NCBI RefSeq assembly: GCF_029962835.1
Contig: NC_080575.1
Location: 42,818,336 to 42,882,335 of the forward strand
Origin: Magnolia sinica
Lineage: Eukaryota > Streptophyta > Magnoliopsida > Magnoliales > Magnoliaceae
DNA length: 64,000 nucleotides
Direction of reading: 5' to 3'
The notes beneath the pieces are model-generated. The model was not told the DNA's origin and did no database searches. It worked only from the letters and a program-made list of their open reading frames with translations. This document shows, piece by piece, positions 32,601 through 44,640 of this stretch (position 1 is its first letter; each line of letters begins with the position of its first letter). Made by a program: the position numbers and the translations under genes.

Positions 32601-33545
32601 AAAATTTTGAATTTATGGTAAATTAGTTTTATTTTATCATTCCATTGCTCTACTTAATCTGTCTTTAATTTCATGGCGTCATATTAGGTTATATCATTTC
32701 GTCCTGCATCAGAAGAATAAGATCACAGCTAACAAATAGAATTCACAGCAAAATCCGCCATAAAAAACCAAAGCTCAAAGTTCATTTCCATATCAAAATC
32801 AAATATCCAGCAAGAATAGGTGATAATCACCTCCAAAACAAATAAAATTCGTTAAATTTGAACACTCATACACCTAAAACCATATGAAATCTCATCCCTT
32901 GGTTCAAATGGATCTCAGACCTTCCTTAGTATTTCGATTAGAAATCCTTTCTCTTGCTAAAACCCCATCAGAAATCAACAATGGAAACTTCTCAAAAAGA
33001 AGCTGAAATCTTTCACAAATTTTTATGCTAAGTAAACTTTCAGATAAAGAAAGTCCTAACCTACCCCAATATATTTTTAGTAACATGCCCAAAATTAACT
33101 CAGAATTTCCAACAACTGAAAAGGAAAAGGGAAAAAAAAAAAACAGCTACTTTCGAAAAGAAACATATTCATATTAATGCCCAATAGAAAGACTTTCAAA
33201 CAATTTTAAGAAGAGTTCCTTACAACTAACAAAGAACTTCACAATTCATCATATACCCATACAACCCTAACTTTTTTCCTTTAACTGAAAATAATAATAC
33301 TGATCAACTGTTGCTATAAAAGTGCATTGAATTGATTTTGAATAGAACTGTAATTACTTTTATCAAATTGCCTTTTTGTTATCTTCTATTATTTACTCTT
33401 AATTTTTGTTTCACTCTCTAATTTATTTATTAGGTGTCAAAATGTCTCTGTATCCAGATATCTTTGAGGTAAACATGTTTCACGCTTCAGGGTAATTTGA
33501 CACTTGGTACTTTGCCATTTGTCCAGTCACTCTACTAGGAAGCAT
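32601..33545. other. No recognisable feature
   Basis: AT-rich intergenic sequence; the last 100 bases are the insertion flank of the TIR element that follows. Confidence 0.35.
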
Positions 33546-34526
33546 CAATGTTTTAAATATCGACGATATCGGCCGCTATATCCCACGATATATCTTGTAT
33601 CCCATCTGTGCGATACGAAATGCATAGGTAGTGCCGATATATTTCACATGTTTGATCTGGTGAGCATTTTCAATTTTTATTTTTATTTATTTATTATTTA
33701 TTATTTATTTATTTATTTTTTAAAAAATCATGTTAAATCAATGTCAAATTGTTACGAATCCATTGGTTTTTTATGTTTTGCATGAAAAATCATGGAGTTG
33801 GACCTTTGATTTCGATATCCATTGGTTCTTCATGTTCTCTATTTTTTTTCCGAAATTTTCCTTCAATCAACTATCAATTGAGACTAATTTCGAAGTATTT
33901 AATTCAATGATTACACATACAGTCTAATTTCAAAATTTGAGTGTACGTGGTTTGATTTGGGGAACATTGGGGAAAATTCAAAATTTTTCCCTAATTTCTC
34001 CCAAATTGCTTGCAATATTGCACTCCAAACATGAAATAAAGCATGTATGAGGGTTGATCTATTGATTTGTTAATTCTTTGTCAATTTTCAGAAAATAAAA
34101 ATTATTAAAAAAAAAATTTTCTTTCAAAATTTCCCTTCAACCAGCTATCAATTGAGACTAATTTCAAAGTATTTAGGAGTGTTTGATGAAAAGATCATCA
34201 CATACACTCTAAATGTTATGCATTCAATTTGAATATGGTTGCATTAGTTCAGTCAGAAAATGCATAGATTAGGACCATATACAAAACAAACCTATTATAT
34301 GCACCTCTTTTTTGAGATGTTATGATTTAAAAGTATGTATTAAAGTCTTTTTTAACACTCCTTGAAGTTTCATTGAAAAATTCAACCATTTTCCCGATGT
34401 TTCCCCATGTTTCTCAAAAAGTACAATAAATTATCCGATACAAACGATATATCCCATGCGATAACCGATACGTATCTGTATCCCAAGGATGCGATACGTA
34501 ACACGATACCAATGTTTCAAACATTG
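33546..34526 (+). mobile_element. Non-autonomous hAT-like TIR element, copy 2 (981 bp)
   Basis: Starts CAATGTTTTAAATATCG and ends AATGTTTCAAACATTG. It is flanked by identical 8-bp repeats GGAAGCAT (33538-33545 and 34527-34534). It aligns with copy 1 (7597-8593) along nearly its whole length, including TCCCACGATATATCTTG, the AAGTTTCATTGAAAA block (about 34365) and CCGATACGTATCTGTATCC. No coding capacity. Confidence 0.9.
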
Positions 34527-34534
34527 GGAAGCAT

Positions 34535-35228
34535 AACAGAAGTAATCTTTGCCATAGAGCCCAAATGAGAAAGATGGCATAATATAATTAGAATCCAAAA
34601 TGTTTTCAATTGTAGCTTCCTATTTTGGTAATAACTCTATTTACGCATTGAGCTTTTGTAACATTGCTCATAAGCAATGCAAGATGGCTTCCCACCTCTA
34701 TCTAGCATCTCCACCATTCACATAGCAATATCATCTAGGATGATTTTAACTGTTGATCTGAAGGTCTACCACGTGCATGGACCACCACCACATCATGGTG
34801 ATTGTACGATCCTGGCCATCAAATCTTAACCCATTCAATTGGTCTATGGTAGAATTTATCATGAAAATCAGGAGTGACTAAAAGATCTACATGGAACTGC
34901 GGCTGACCCGACGCCATCCTCCTTTATCTGTACTTGGGACTGGAATTGAGAGCCCAGAAGTCCCACTGGCAGAATTACCCTAAAAATGAATTAGTAGTAA
35001 GAAATAACACTAAAATTTAGGTTTCTTTATGATCCATTTCAGTGTGCAGAACACATGCTGATGTGGCATTTTTAAAATATAGCTCATTTTATGCAGCTAC
35101 TGATGTAGAGCTGCCTCATTCTGTCTGCTTGTCTAACATGAAATGAATTACAGCTTCAGCACTGACTATTGTTGTTTTGTAGGTTTAATGACCGTGACTA
35201 GCAGCTAACAGCTTTTTCATTTGATGCG
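34535..35228. other. Upstream region of the diphosphatase gene
   Basis: Between the TIR element and the gene. A plausible splice acceptor (TTGTTTTGTAG, ending 35182) suggests that the 5' UTR is spliced from an upstream exon. No unambiguous TATA box can be assigned without transcript data. The block 34730-34870 (ACCACCACCACATCATGGTG) resembles the dispersed-repeat vocabulary of this genome. Confidence 0.4.
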
Positions 35229-35294
35229 ATGCTTATGACTTCCTCCTCACAAATGGATATGCAGGTATTGATGTTCTCAGCCTGTTGTTATTAA
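35229..35294 (+). promoter_or_regulatory. Upstream ORF abutting the diphosphatase start
   Basis: ATG at 35229 opens 21 codons (MLMTSSSQMDMQVLMFSACCY) and stops with TAA at 35292-35294, immediately before the main ATG at 35295. If the transcript is not spliced at 35264 (ATATGCAG), this uORF would lie directly ahead of the main frame, and translation would need leaky scanning or re-initiation. If the AG at 35264 is a splice acceptor, the uORF is absent from the mRNA. Confidence 0.35.
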
Positions 35295-36269
35295 ATGTCC
35301 AGCTCCGCAATAATGGCAACTGGACACCTGAATGGACATCAGAAGCAACCACTTTGCTCTTTTGGGATTATATCTGATGTCCAGTATGCTGATATTCCTG
35401 ACGGTCGTTCATTCCTCGGCGTTCCACGGTATTACCGGCACAGCATTCAGGTTCTGCAGCGGGCCGTCAAAAACTGGAACAACCACCAGAGTCTCCAATT
35501 TTGTATCAACTTCGGGGACATTGTTGATGGGTTTTGTCCCAAAGATGAGTCTCTAACAACTGTACAGAAAGTCATTAAGGAATTTGAGAAGTTCAATGGG
35601 CCCGTGTATCACATGCTTGGGAACCATTGCCTCTATAACCTGCCCCGCAAGAGTTTGATTGAACTGTTCAAGATCCCTTCACTCCAAGACCATGCGTACT
35701 ATGACTTCACCCCGACTCCAGAGTATAGATTCGTGGTTCTAGATGGATATGACATCAGTGCCATTGGTTGGCCACAGGATCATTTGAAAACACTGGAGGC
35801 TATGAAGCTTCTGCAGGTAAAGAATCCAAACACTGAGAAGAACAGTCCAGCAGGAATGGTGGGCCATGAAAGAAGGTTCCTCATGTTCAATGGGGCTGTT
35901 GGAAAGGAACAGCTGGAATGGCTTGATGGTGTCTTACAAGATTCGACCACGTGTGGTCAAAAGGTGGTTGTCTGTTGCCATATTCCCCTAGATCCTGGTG
36001 CATCATCCTCGGAAGCACTTTTATGGAATTACGATGAGGTAATGGATGTAATACACAGATACAAGTGTGTGAAGGCTTGCATAGCTGGCCATGATCACAA
36101 AGGCGGTTACTCAGTTGATTCTCATGGGGTTCATCATCGAGTTCTTGAAGCTGCTCTCGAGTGTCCCCCAGGAACAGATGCATACGGTCATATAGATGTC
36201 TACCCAGACAGTTTATCACTCTCAGGAACTGACCGAATGGCTAATACTGAAATGGTCTTCAGTTCTTAG
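35295..36269 (+). CDS. Mn-dependent ADP-ribose/CDP-alcohol diphosphatase
   Basis: Intact 324-residue calcineurin-like metallophosphoesterase. Members hydrolyse ADP-ribose, CDP-choline/CDP-glycerol and related dinucleotides to nucleoside monophosphate plus the phosphorylated partner, using Mn2+, probably in the cytosol (no signal peptide or membrane segment seen). Metal-site motifs in order: D-V-Q (28-30, the family's variant of DxH), GDIVDG (74-79), GNH (109-111), CCHIP (His 229), and GHDHKGG (265-271). The family signatures RSFLGVPRYYRHS (38-50), EYRFVVLDGYDISA (143-156) and NPNTEKNSPAGM (177-188) are present. The plant protein is usually about 310 residues; the extra residues are at the variable N-terminus, where Met1 or Met7 could both serve. 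The coding region has no intron. It is the only intact complete gene in the window, and I know of no link to its neighbours. Confidence 0.95.
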   Translation: MSSSAIMATGHLNGHQKQPLCSFGIISDVQYADIPDGRSFLGVPRYYRHSIQVLQRAVKNWNNHQSLQFCINFGDIVDGFCPKDESLTTVQKVIKEFEKFNGPVYHMLGNHCLYNLPRKSLIELFKIPSLQDHAYYDFTPTPEYRFVVLDGYDISAIGWPQDHLKTLEAMKLLQVKNPNTEKNSPAGMVGHERRFLMFNGAVGKEQLEWLDGVLQDSTTCGQKVVVCCHIPLDPGASSSEALLWNYDEVMDVIHRYKCVKACIAGHDHKGGYSVDSHGVHHRVLEAALECPPGTDAYGHIDVYPDSLSLSGTDRMANTEMVFSS

Positions 36270-37690
36270 CATTGGCCATTCATCACTGCTTCTATGTTCT
36301 TATTCCAGAGACAGTGATTGAAGCGTATATCCATTTATACCAAAATTCATCTGATTTTAAACCATGTATACGAGAAATACTCTCAAATTTGCATGATCGA
36401 GTTGGGTGTCAGCTTGTAAGCAGGTCGTTCTCTATTGCTTCCTTGCTTGCAGTTCATATTGTCACCTGTTGATTTACATCTTAAATCAAACAGAATCATT
36501 TGATCCATCATTAGCTGCTCTTTTTTTTTTTTTTTGTTCTTTTTCTTTTTCACATATGGCTGTGCTTGCAGGACATGCATGAGACACCTATCATTCATCT
36601 ACCATCCCCTGGCATGGATGGGCTATATTAAGAAAATCAGAGTCAGGTGATCCTAAAATGCCCATCTTCAGACTCATCTGATCTGACGATCAGGATAGAA
36701 TTTTCCGATGAGTGCTACCCTAATGTCTGTCAATGGTGAGGCCAGCTGCATCTCCCTGGCTTCCCTTGTATCAGACAGAATTCTGTTAACAGAAGAGAAG
36801 ACTCCCCGTACTCTACCAGGGTACATCATAACCTATGTACACATTCACACACTCCATCAAAACTGTCCATGACATGGGCCCCATTGTTGATGGGTTATCT
36901 TGCGAAAGTTGCATTGATTTGGATGAACTACCATCTGCTTGATGGATTTGGCTTGCTGCTTTTCAAAATTTTTGCTATCAGTTTCAACTAGTGGTGGTTA
37001 GGATTGTCGTTCAGTTCAATTTTGGTTAGGCCTTTCACCATTGATTTGTCTGAATTGAGCTACAGATGTAGCTCCCTGAATGCATACCATATGCCATACT
37101 CTGCAGAGTAATGGTACAATACAGCCTTATGCACGTTGAATCTAGCTTGTCAGGCAGAGTTTCTAGGGAAGCATGGTTTGGGGTCTGTTTGCAATCTAGA
37201 CTTTCTTATTTATTATTTTGTATATTTGAAAAATACCAAAAAAATTTATTTAAATTTTAGTTTTATTTTCTAATATTTGACTGTTTGGCCAGTGTCTTAA
37301 ATCACAATTTTATCAAAATTTTAGCATTGTGAATATCTGAAGCGCTCTTGGTATTTTTTTTTTATTTATTTATTTTTTTTTTAAGTACTATTTAACAATT
37401 CTTTAAACACAAAGGCAATCAAATGTGGGTCATCATGATAGACGATTTAAATTAATGATTGGCCGGATTCTAGCAAATTGGAAGTTTTTCTTTTCATGAT
37501 TTGATCGATTGGTGGCATACTATGAGTGATCTGATGATTCTAGCCATCCAATGATAATCGAAATGGAAATGGATGGTTGATAGTTATTATACTAGAAGCT
37601 CGACAAGTGATCTAGCCTGTCATTATTTGGGACCGACCTTTGATTGGATGATCCTAACCATTTGATTAGTGGATAAATGATGGTGCTTAG
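36270..37690. other. 3' flank of the diphosphatase gene, then unassigned sequence
   Basis: The first ~350 bp are the likely 3' UTR; a T-rich run is at 36520-36551. No good AATAAA is obvious. From 36700 on there are no recognisable genes. Confidence 0.4.
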
Positions 37691-37935
37691 AGCGGTCAAC
37701 GGGCTGAGGTCTATCCATGCAAAGCCCGCAAAGTAAAACCCATGCCCAAGTATGGCTTGGGCCCATGATGGGTCAGTCGGTTGGGCTCTTCGATGCAGTG
37801 TGAACCCAGCCAGATTGAGCTTAACTTTTAGCCCATGTCTAGACCTCTGGCCCAAGGCAGGCCCGAAGCCGACCAAATCGGAATGCCCAACAGGCCAGCC
37901 CAGTCGATTGACAGCCTTAGTGATGCATATTAATT
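37691..37935. repeat. GGGCCC-rich degenerate low-complexity segment
   Basis: Phrases such as CTTGGGCCCATGATGGG, GGCCCAAGGCAGGCCCGAAG and CCAGCCCAGTCG recur in a degenerate way. Similar GACCTGACTCGA-type sequence lies at 51655-51850. Such word-like repeats are common in plant genomes; no coding content. Confidence 0.45.
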
Positions 37936-39242
37936 TTACTAGAGGTCCAATTGTGATTTGGGCCATAAAAAATTCTGCAGATATGACAATTTGATGGCCT
38001 CAGTTTACAAATGTGTAGACCATCCAAGTCGCTAGACATCAATTGAATGATCTAGATCGAAAGGCGCATGTGCGAATTTGGGACAGGACACACTTGGTGG
38101 GATGAAATATGGACGCATTAATTGCCAACATCTTATCCAATTTTTAAAAACCTTAGAATTATATTGTTATTAGATTTTCCACTTGCTGGATTATTCTAAT
38201 ATAATAGTTAGCATTATTAGGTGATATAATCTATGAGAGAACTATTGAGTAATAGTGCTCCTAGTTGCTCATGTTTACTTGGATAATTCAATCAGTTGAT
38301 CTATATTGCCTATTCAATTCAGAACACATTCCATGGACAACCACGCACAAATCACACTGATATGATGATCCAACCTATCCTTGATTTGGCCTTATTTTTT
38401 ACTGCTATCCTTTTTCCGAGCCATGGATGAGATGAATATGATTGCCTAACTGTGAATGTGTTCGCGCCTTCGTGCTCATCAGTTCATGAGGTCAAGATGT
38501 GGTGTTGACTCAAGAAGTGATATGATTGACTTAAGTAGTTACTAGTTGATCAAGTTCAGAATTTACAGTTGGCCAGACACAGTAGCATTGCTATTAGGTG
38601 GAGAACCAAGGATTCCCCGACTAAAATGACTTGTGCAGTTTGTTTGTAAGTGAAAATATGAAGTGAGGGTCTTGATGACAAAGAAGGAAGGAATTAGGCA
38701 TCCTTCTTTACACAGAATATAGTGTAGAGTCTCTACTTCATGGATCAAAGATTTTCTTCAAAGAAAACTATATTCTTAGAATGATAAGCATAAAGTAAAG
38801 TCTACTAAACTAAAACCATGACCATGGGGATGGAACGCTAGACACTAATCATGAACGAGAAAGCAATTAGTGCAAGAAAGTAAGATAGAAAGTAAATGCT
38901 ATTCAACTATAATCATGATCTTGGAGGAGTGCTATCATGACCATAGATATGGAGCACTCAACATTGATCATGACTGAGGAGATAGTTATCGCTAGGAAAT
39001 TACAGGAAAAGGAAAATTGCAGATGTAGACACAAGCAGGATATCACTAAAGATAGTAGGTGATCGCATGTGGCTGGAAATGTGAGGAAAAATCCAAGAGA
39101 CCCAACACTTTGGAGGCCAAAAATGATCAGATTTCTCAAACCCTTATTGATTTTACCATCTAAAAAGCTTGTAATTCCTCCTCTACTTCTCTTTTTCTCT
39201 CCCTTCTCTTTTTTCCTCTTTTCCTCTCATTTCCTTCTCTTT

Positions 39243-39245
<3 letters not shown>
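37936..39245. other. Unassigned sequence with a weak ~120-bp repeat
   Basis: 38815-38900 and 38925-39010 share the order ATGACCAT(G/A)G.GATGGA.C(G/A)CT, ACACTAATCATGA, GAGAAAGC/GAGATAG: a degenerate duplication. Otherwise nothing recognised. Confidence 0.35.

Positions 39246-39305
<60 letters not shown>
39246..39305. repeat. (CT)n microsatellite, 60 bp
   Basis: Uninterrupted CT dinucleotides from 39246 to 39305. Confidence 0.98.
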
Positions 39306-39307
<2 letters not shown>

Positions 39308-40504
39308 CACCAACTGCTCCCAACCCCTCAATAATTGCTAGTTCGAATGAGGCTTGAACCTCTTTTTATAGAGCTATCAGTGGATTCCCGCCGATGGTAA
39401 TAGGATTTTTGCCTGTTGTCGAAGTTGAAATCCTAATATTCTCTTCTTCCAAGACACTTTGGGATTCAAGCATGGCAATGGATAGCAGGAATTGGATTCT
39501 TTCTTTTGCACTAACTCAAAATCCAGGGTGTTCATGGTGAATTGGGATCTTTGATTCAACTAGTGTGCACTCTATATGTGCTCGAAATTAACTTTCCATA
39601 TGGGTTCAAACCAAGTAGGGTAGATTCCCCATATTATGAGTGAGGTGTCTACAAATGCGCCTCTTTGGTAAAAGTTGGGTGCAATAGAATGCCAAAGAGA
39701 GTGGACATTCCACCATTTTGGTTAAGTGTAGACAATGACTATATCTATTCCAACCAAAGTGTATATGTTAGTAATTAGTATAGTAAAAGAGGAACCCGGG
39801 TGTGCCCGAGGGTTGATGAAGAAAAGTGGTAACCACCCTTACAGTTCACAACTTTACGGGGGATTCGACTACTACCTTCCCATTATGGCTGATATTTGTT
39901 TCAGGCATATCCATGAACTTGGATTTGTGGTAAGGTAGATGCCTCTGCACTTCATGACCTCATGAGGATCCAACTACTACCCTTGGGTCAAGAGAAGTGA
40001 TTTCTTTTAGCTATATTGTCACCTTAGGATGGCCCGTGAGTCTAGTTGCCGAAATGGGTCGTTGCCCTGTGCTTTATGGCCTTATGGGGATCTTGTAGAC
40101 ATCCCACCTATGGCTAACAACTTAATGATCACAAAAAATTGAGGCACAAATGATTCCCAACACCAAAACTCTTAGAAAACCCAAGCCAAACACCTAAGCT
40201 ATAGCCTAAACCCAAGTCATAACCTATAACTAAGCCAAACCCAAGTCATAGCCCAAACCTCAGCCAAACCCAAGTCATAGCCTAAACCCAATGCAAAGAG
40301 CCCCTCCTCTTCCCTCTTTTTACATTCCATACCAACCATCACAATCAAGGAGAGAATGCCATATGACACTCTCCTTTCCACCAATCACAAGCTTCCATGT
40401 CAATAATTACCCCCATAAAGTACCAAATATCTCCAAAATGTCATCCCAAAGCCTTGTAAATACTTCATCCTCCCCTCATTCCACACCAACTAACACTCAC
40501 ACTT

Positions 40505-40505
<1 letters not shown>
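39306..40505. other. Unassigned repeat-like sequence
   Basis: Contains at 40180-40290 a short-period repeat of AAACCCAAGTCATAGCC (about four units). No gene recognised. It may be the 5' part of the gypsy element whose gag follows. Confidence 0.4.

Positions 40506-40546
<41 letters not shown>
40506..40546. repeat. (AG)n microsatellite
   Basis: About 41 bp of AG dinucleotides. Confidence 0.97.
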
Positions 40547-40548
<2 letters not shown>

Positions 40549-40739
40549 AAAGCTAGCAAAGCAACAGTAGTCCTCTAGCCCTCTTCAAGCCTCTGAGCCA
40601 GTTTAGCTTCCTTCTGAGACTAAGTTCGCTCGACCTAATGTTGCCAACTGTGGTCACTCTCATTCATCTACCACACAAGCCCCATCAAGCTACAAGCCAA
40701 AGATTTAGCTTGTCATTTCTCATATTTACATCTCGTCAT

Positions 40740-41010
40740 TTGCATCATCACATCTTCTTTAACCCCCTTTCTTCCCTAGGCATCTTCTGTGTGTATGCTC
40801 TGTGACTTACCAAATTCTCTAGTCTTATCACATCATAAACTCAAGGTTGCCTAGTCTTTTTTATTTCTCATCATTCATATCAAAGCATCCTCTCCAACCC
40901 TCTTACTCTTCTAGGGATCCTTTGAGCGTATGCTCTATGACTTGCCAGATTTCTAGATCATATCACATCAAAAACTTGAGGCCACCCAGTCCCATTTTCT
41001 TTTTCTTTTT
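40740..41010. repeat. ~115-bp imperfect tandem duplication
   Basis: 40745-40857 and 40880-41000 share CTTCCCTAGGCATC/CTTCTAGGGATCC, GTATGCTCT(G/A)TGACTT and ATCACATCA(T/A)AAACT. Probably within the leader of the gypsy element to the right. Confidence 0.65.
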
Positions 41011-41399
41011 AGTTATTCTTGGGTACGAGTTGTCGTGCAAGGCACCTTTTGTGTCCTTTAACAACTATCTCCAAGTTGAGCTTCGCAATTACAAAGTGCT
41101 TGTTCGTAGCCAACTAATACATACCCGATGCATTTGGCACCATAGCTTAGAATTATTGAATCCCCTAAAAATTAATTAACCACATGAAGTAAAGAATGCC
41201 TGCTCATCCGAGTAGTGAGGATGCCTAACACTTACCCTCTCTATTATCGGTGCCCCTTACTTGGAATCTCAAGTCACGGATCAGGAGTTATTTTAAAGTA
41301 AGAGAGTCACCGGATTCATTGTCTTTTACAGATTATAAGGGTCTAACTAAAATAAGAACTCCCATTGACGACGAGAAATAGATTTCCATGATTGTCCAC

Positions 41400-44095
41400 T
41401 TGGCGAATCCAAGTATTTCTGGATACTTAATCTCATATCCATATGCGAATTTTAATCAACTCATCTGTGCTATAAAAAAAGAAGTCTAAGTGTAATAAGG
41501 GTTGGGACAATCTCCTCGTGACCTCATCAAGATGCGCTGATAAAATGAAACAAAGGAAGACCAATTGGATATGGAATGAAAACAACTTTCTACCTAATGT
41601 ACAACAGAAGTCAACAACATCATCGCCTCCGCTTAAGGCAATCAATACGCTCCCCAATTAAGATGTCGGCAATACCAACAATACCAACCCTCGTTACCCT
41701 AATGAGGATACCAACCATGACCACCTCAACAACAACAACAATAATAGCCAAGAGAGAATGCACAGTATTCCTACCAAATCGGAAATGATGATGGCTCGGG
41801 AGCCTATGAAGTTACTCCGCTGGCACAAACTTACAACCATATCATGTCCACATTAGTGTAAAAATAAATTCTCACACTACTTTAGCCTAAGCTCCCACCA
41901 AATCCTCTACCGCCTAATTATAATGAGAACAAGTATTGTGCATATCACCAGTCTTGATGCTATACCACATACTACTACTTCACCTTGAAGCACGTCATCT
42001 GGGATTTGATTGACAATCAAAAAATTATGATTACCTCTTTGGATGTTGCCATTGCTCCCACTAAAATCCCTTGCCTTAGCACCAAGTAAGCCCTAGCTCA
42101 TCAAGTGCCCCTACTTATACAAAATCATAGGAGAATTTTCACAATATTCCTTCTCCCGGCCAATTCATTTACGCCATCTCTTGTAGCATGGAAAGCTACC
42201 CACTGGTTTTAAAAGGGGCACTATCGACTCCCTTAATTGCAGAACCCCTAGTCTTGTAAGGAACATACTCCCCCCATCCATCCTCAATGCCCCTTGTCTT
42301 CCTGGAGGCAGTGCATGTCAGCCCAAGCTCAAGGTCCCTAGTCCTACAAGGGGCACCTCCAATGTCAAAACCACTCGTCTTGTAAAGGGGTATATTCTAC
42401 ATGCCACCCCAACCCCCCCCCCCCCCCCAAATTCTAGCACTAAAGCCCATGATCTTGTAAGGGGTATATCCTATAAGTCTAGACTCTGAATCACTCATCT
42501 TGTAAGGGGCATGCACTTCCAACCCCAGAACACCTAATTTTTCAAGGGGCACCATCAGCCCAACCACCACCTCCAAGTCTCTCCTTTATGCCTTATGAGC
42601 TGGCACATGCTAGAAAATCTCTTGCCCAACAAACCACTTTTAAGAACAAGTACTCTAATCCCCTATTTCATTCCTATTGAACTGTTCACATTTATAGGGT
42701 CTAACCTAGAACTGAAACCATATGTTGTGCCACAGCCTGAATTTGGTCAATCGGTTGATGCCTGAGGAGGGGCATCCCCTTAAAAAATCCTAGTTAGCAT
42801 AGGCGAAATGGTTCTGCTCCAAGGAAGACCATGCATCCCCAGTAGAACAACTTTGCATCAGTGATGGAGCCACCACCTCAAATCTACAAGAACAGGTATT
42901 CCCAGAAGGAAGGATGAGCCTTTTTAGTAATAAAAAGGTAATCCCTTGGCACTATCTTGAGTGTGTTGAGGTCGAACACATGAACCCAATGGGCGGTGTT
43001 TCTAGAGAGAAAACGCAACCAGAAGTAATGCCCGGGGAGCCTTACCAAGGCTCGCTAATAAGACTAAGGCTACCAACTTACAGTCATCAATGCTATATCT
43101 CCATCTAGATGTTACTATGCACATCACAAACGCATTAGGAATTATTCGTTAGAACTTTAAATAATGCACACATCTCTCTAGATGTATCATATGAAATGGT
43201 TGCCCACATGATAGGACATCTCCTTGCTCCCCAAGCAATTACTTTCATTAATGAGTTGTCACCCGAATTACTCGATCATGGGCGTTCACTAAATATAACC
43301 ATTCACCATAAGGACCTCTAAGTTTCGTTGGTTGTTATTGACAATGGCTCAAGCTAAATGTCTATCCATTGAGAACTGTCGTTGTTTATAAATTGGATCA
43401 TCCTCCTTCAAGTCTAACAATATGAACGTGAGGGCCTTCAACAATTCCCGGTAACAAGTAAAAGGAGAGGTAGACATTGAAGTATAAATTTGACTAGATT
43501 TGTCAATTATTACCTTTCAGGTCCTTGATATCTCTTCCTTATTCAACCTTCTTCTAAGACAACCCTAGCTCCACAAGGTTGGGGTCATTCCATCAACCCT
43601 CCATAATAGGGTCAAATACATCTTCGGAAATCAAGTCATCTTGATTCTAGTTGAACCTAATTTCATTATGTCTACTACATTCGTTATTCTCAAGCCAGAT
43701 ATCTCAGTAATCAACATTCAACGCTCCAATGATGACATAACATATCACAGTTTTGAGTTTGAAAGTGTAAATTTCATCAGTAATCCATGTCCTCTTGGGC
43801 CTTACTATGCCATCCCTCCCACCAAGCTTCAAATGCTCAATTACTGAGCCAAGTTCCTTAAGAATGCTATGGTGATTGAGCTTGTCACAAATGAGCAAAG
43901 ATGGAGACTTGGATACCAGCCTTTGCTCAAGGAGCGAACTTTGTGGTTCAAAAATAGGTGCCCATTCAAATTCACAGCCAATCAATCTGTCAAGTCGAGG
44001 ACAGTCTGCGAACACAGGGCCAATCTTAAAAGAGAAATTCAAAGAGCTAACATTAAGAGAGGACTTCAGTGCTCCCATCCAGGTTAGGAAGCTGA
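41400..44095 (+). pseudogene. Ty3-gypsy (Tat/Athila-like) gag-protease remnant
   Basis: Pieces in order: an Asn-rich stretch (41650-41760, encoding HLNNNNNNSQERMH); PNPLPPNYNENKYCAYHQS and a FTLKHVIWDLIDNQK-like text (41890-42030), the spacer zinc-knuckle region typical of this clade; MSLFSNKKVIPWHYLECVEV (42914-42970); MVAHMIGHLLAPQAITFINE (43198-43260); then a protease with LVVIDNGSS (about 43330-43360, the D-N-G variant active site) and FQVLDISSLFNLLLRQPW (43515-43570). A degenerate WRLGYQPLLKE (43905-43935) lies near the end. Many stops and shifts. RT and integrase are absent. The pattern is that of large Tat/Athila-type elements. Confidence 0.7.
42411..42428. repeat. Poly-C tract inside the gypsy remnant
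   Basis: About 18 consecutive C bases, preceded by CCCCAA. Likely expanded by slippage. Confidence 0.9.
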
Positions 44096-44640
44096 CATGG
44101 CCACCAATCCGAAAAAATCAAAATTTTAAAAGCACAAAAAAAATAAAATCAAATACTTATAAAAATATCAAAATGCCGAAAATTTATCAAAACACCAGAA
44201 AACCTTTTAAAAATCACAAGAAATAATGCATCAAGTTTGTCTGTCGAAGCACCTAAGTTCGAATTGACTCATATGATTTCGATCTAGAGTTAGTTAGACT
44301 TCGAACTCGAGAGTTTGGACAAAGCCCAGGATGGAGAAGAAAATTATATAACTCTCAAGCTAGAGGATTTCCTCATAAAGTTTGAAATAAAAGCCAACAT
44401 CGTTGTAGATAATTTTGAAATTGTAAACTTGGGATTCCTCAAAATCTTTAAAAAAGTATACATTGGGAGATCTTTGCTCCAAAATATAAGCAAAGGATCG
44501 ATGATAGAATTATTGAGACCAAGACTATCTTATTTTGTGTTCTCCTGTAAAGACATGCATGAGCTCGATGAAGAGCTACTCATATACTATTTTCCCACGA
44601 AACTCGAAATGAAGCTAGTCAAGTAGAAACTCTGAAGACC
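44096..44640. other. AT-rich, unassigned
   Basis: 44110-44225 is an A-rich run encoding only Lys/Asn text. The open frame at 44315-44626 (103 codons) has a protein-like sequence but no recognised family; it may be gypsy-derived. Confidence 0.3.

Noticed and set aside
35887-36219. 110-codon minus-strand frame inside the diphosphatase gene
   Set aside because: Shadow of the conserved plus-strand coding sequence.
43704-44078. 124-codon minus-strand frame in the gypsy region
   Set aside because: Overlaps plus-strand gypsy protein text on the opposite strand and has no recognised domain.
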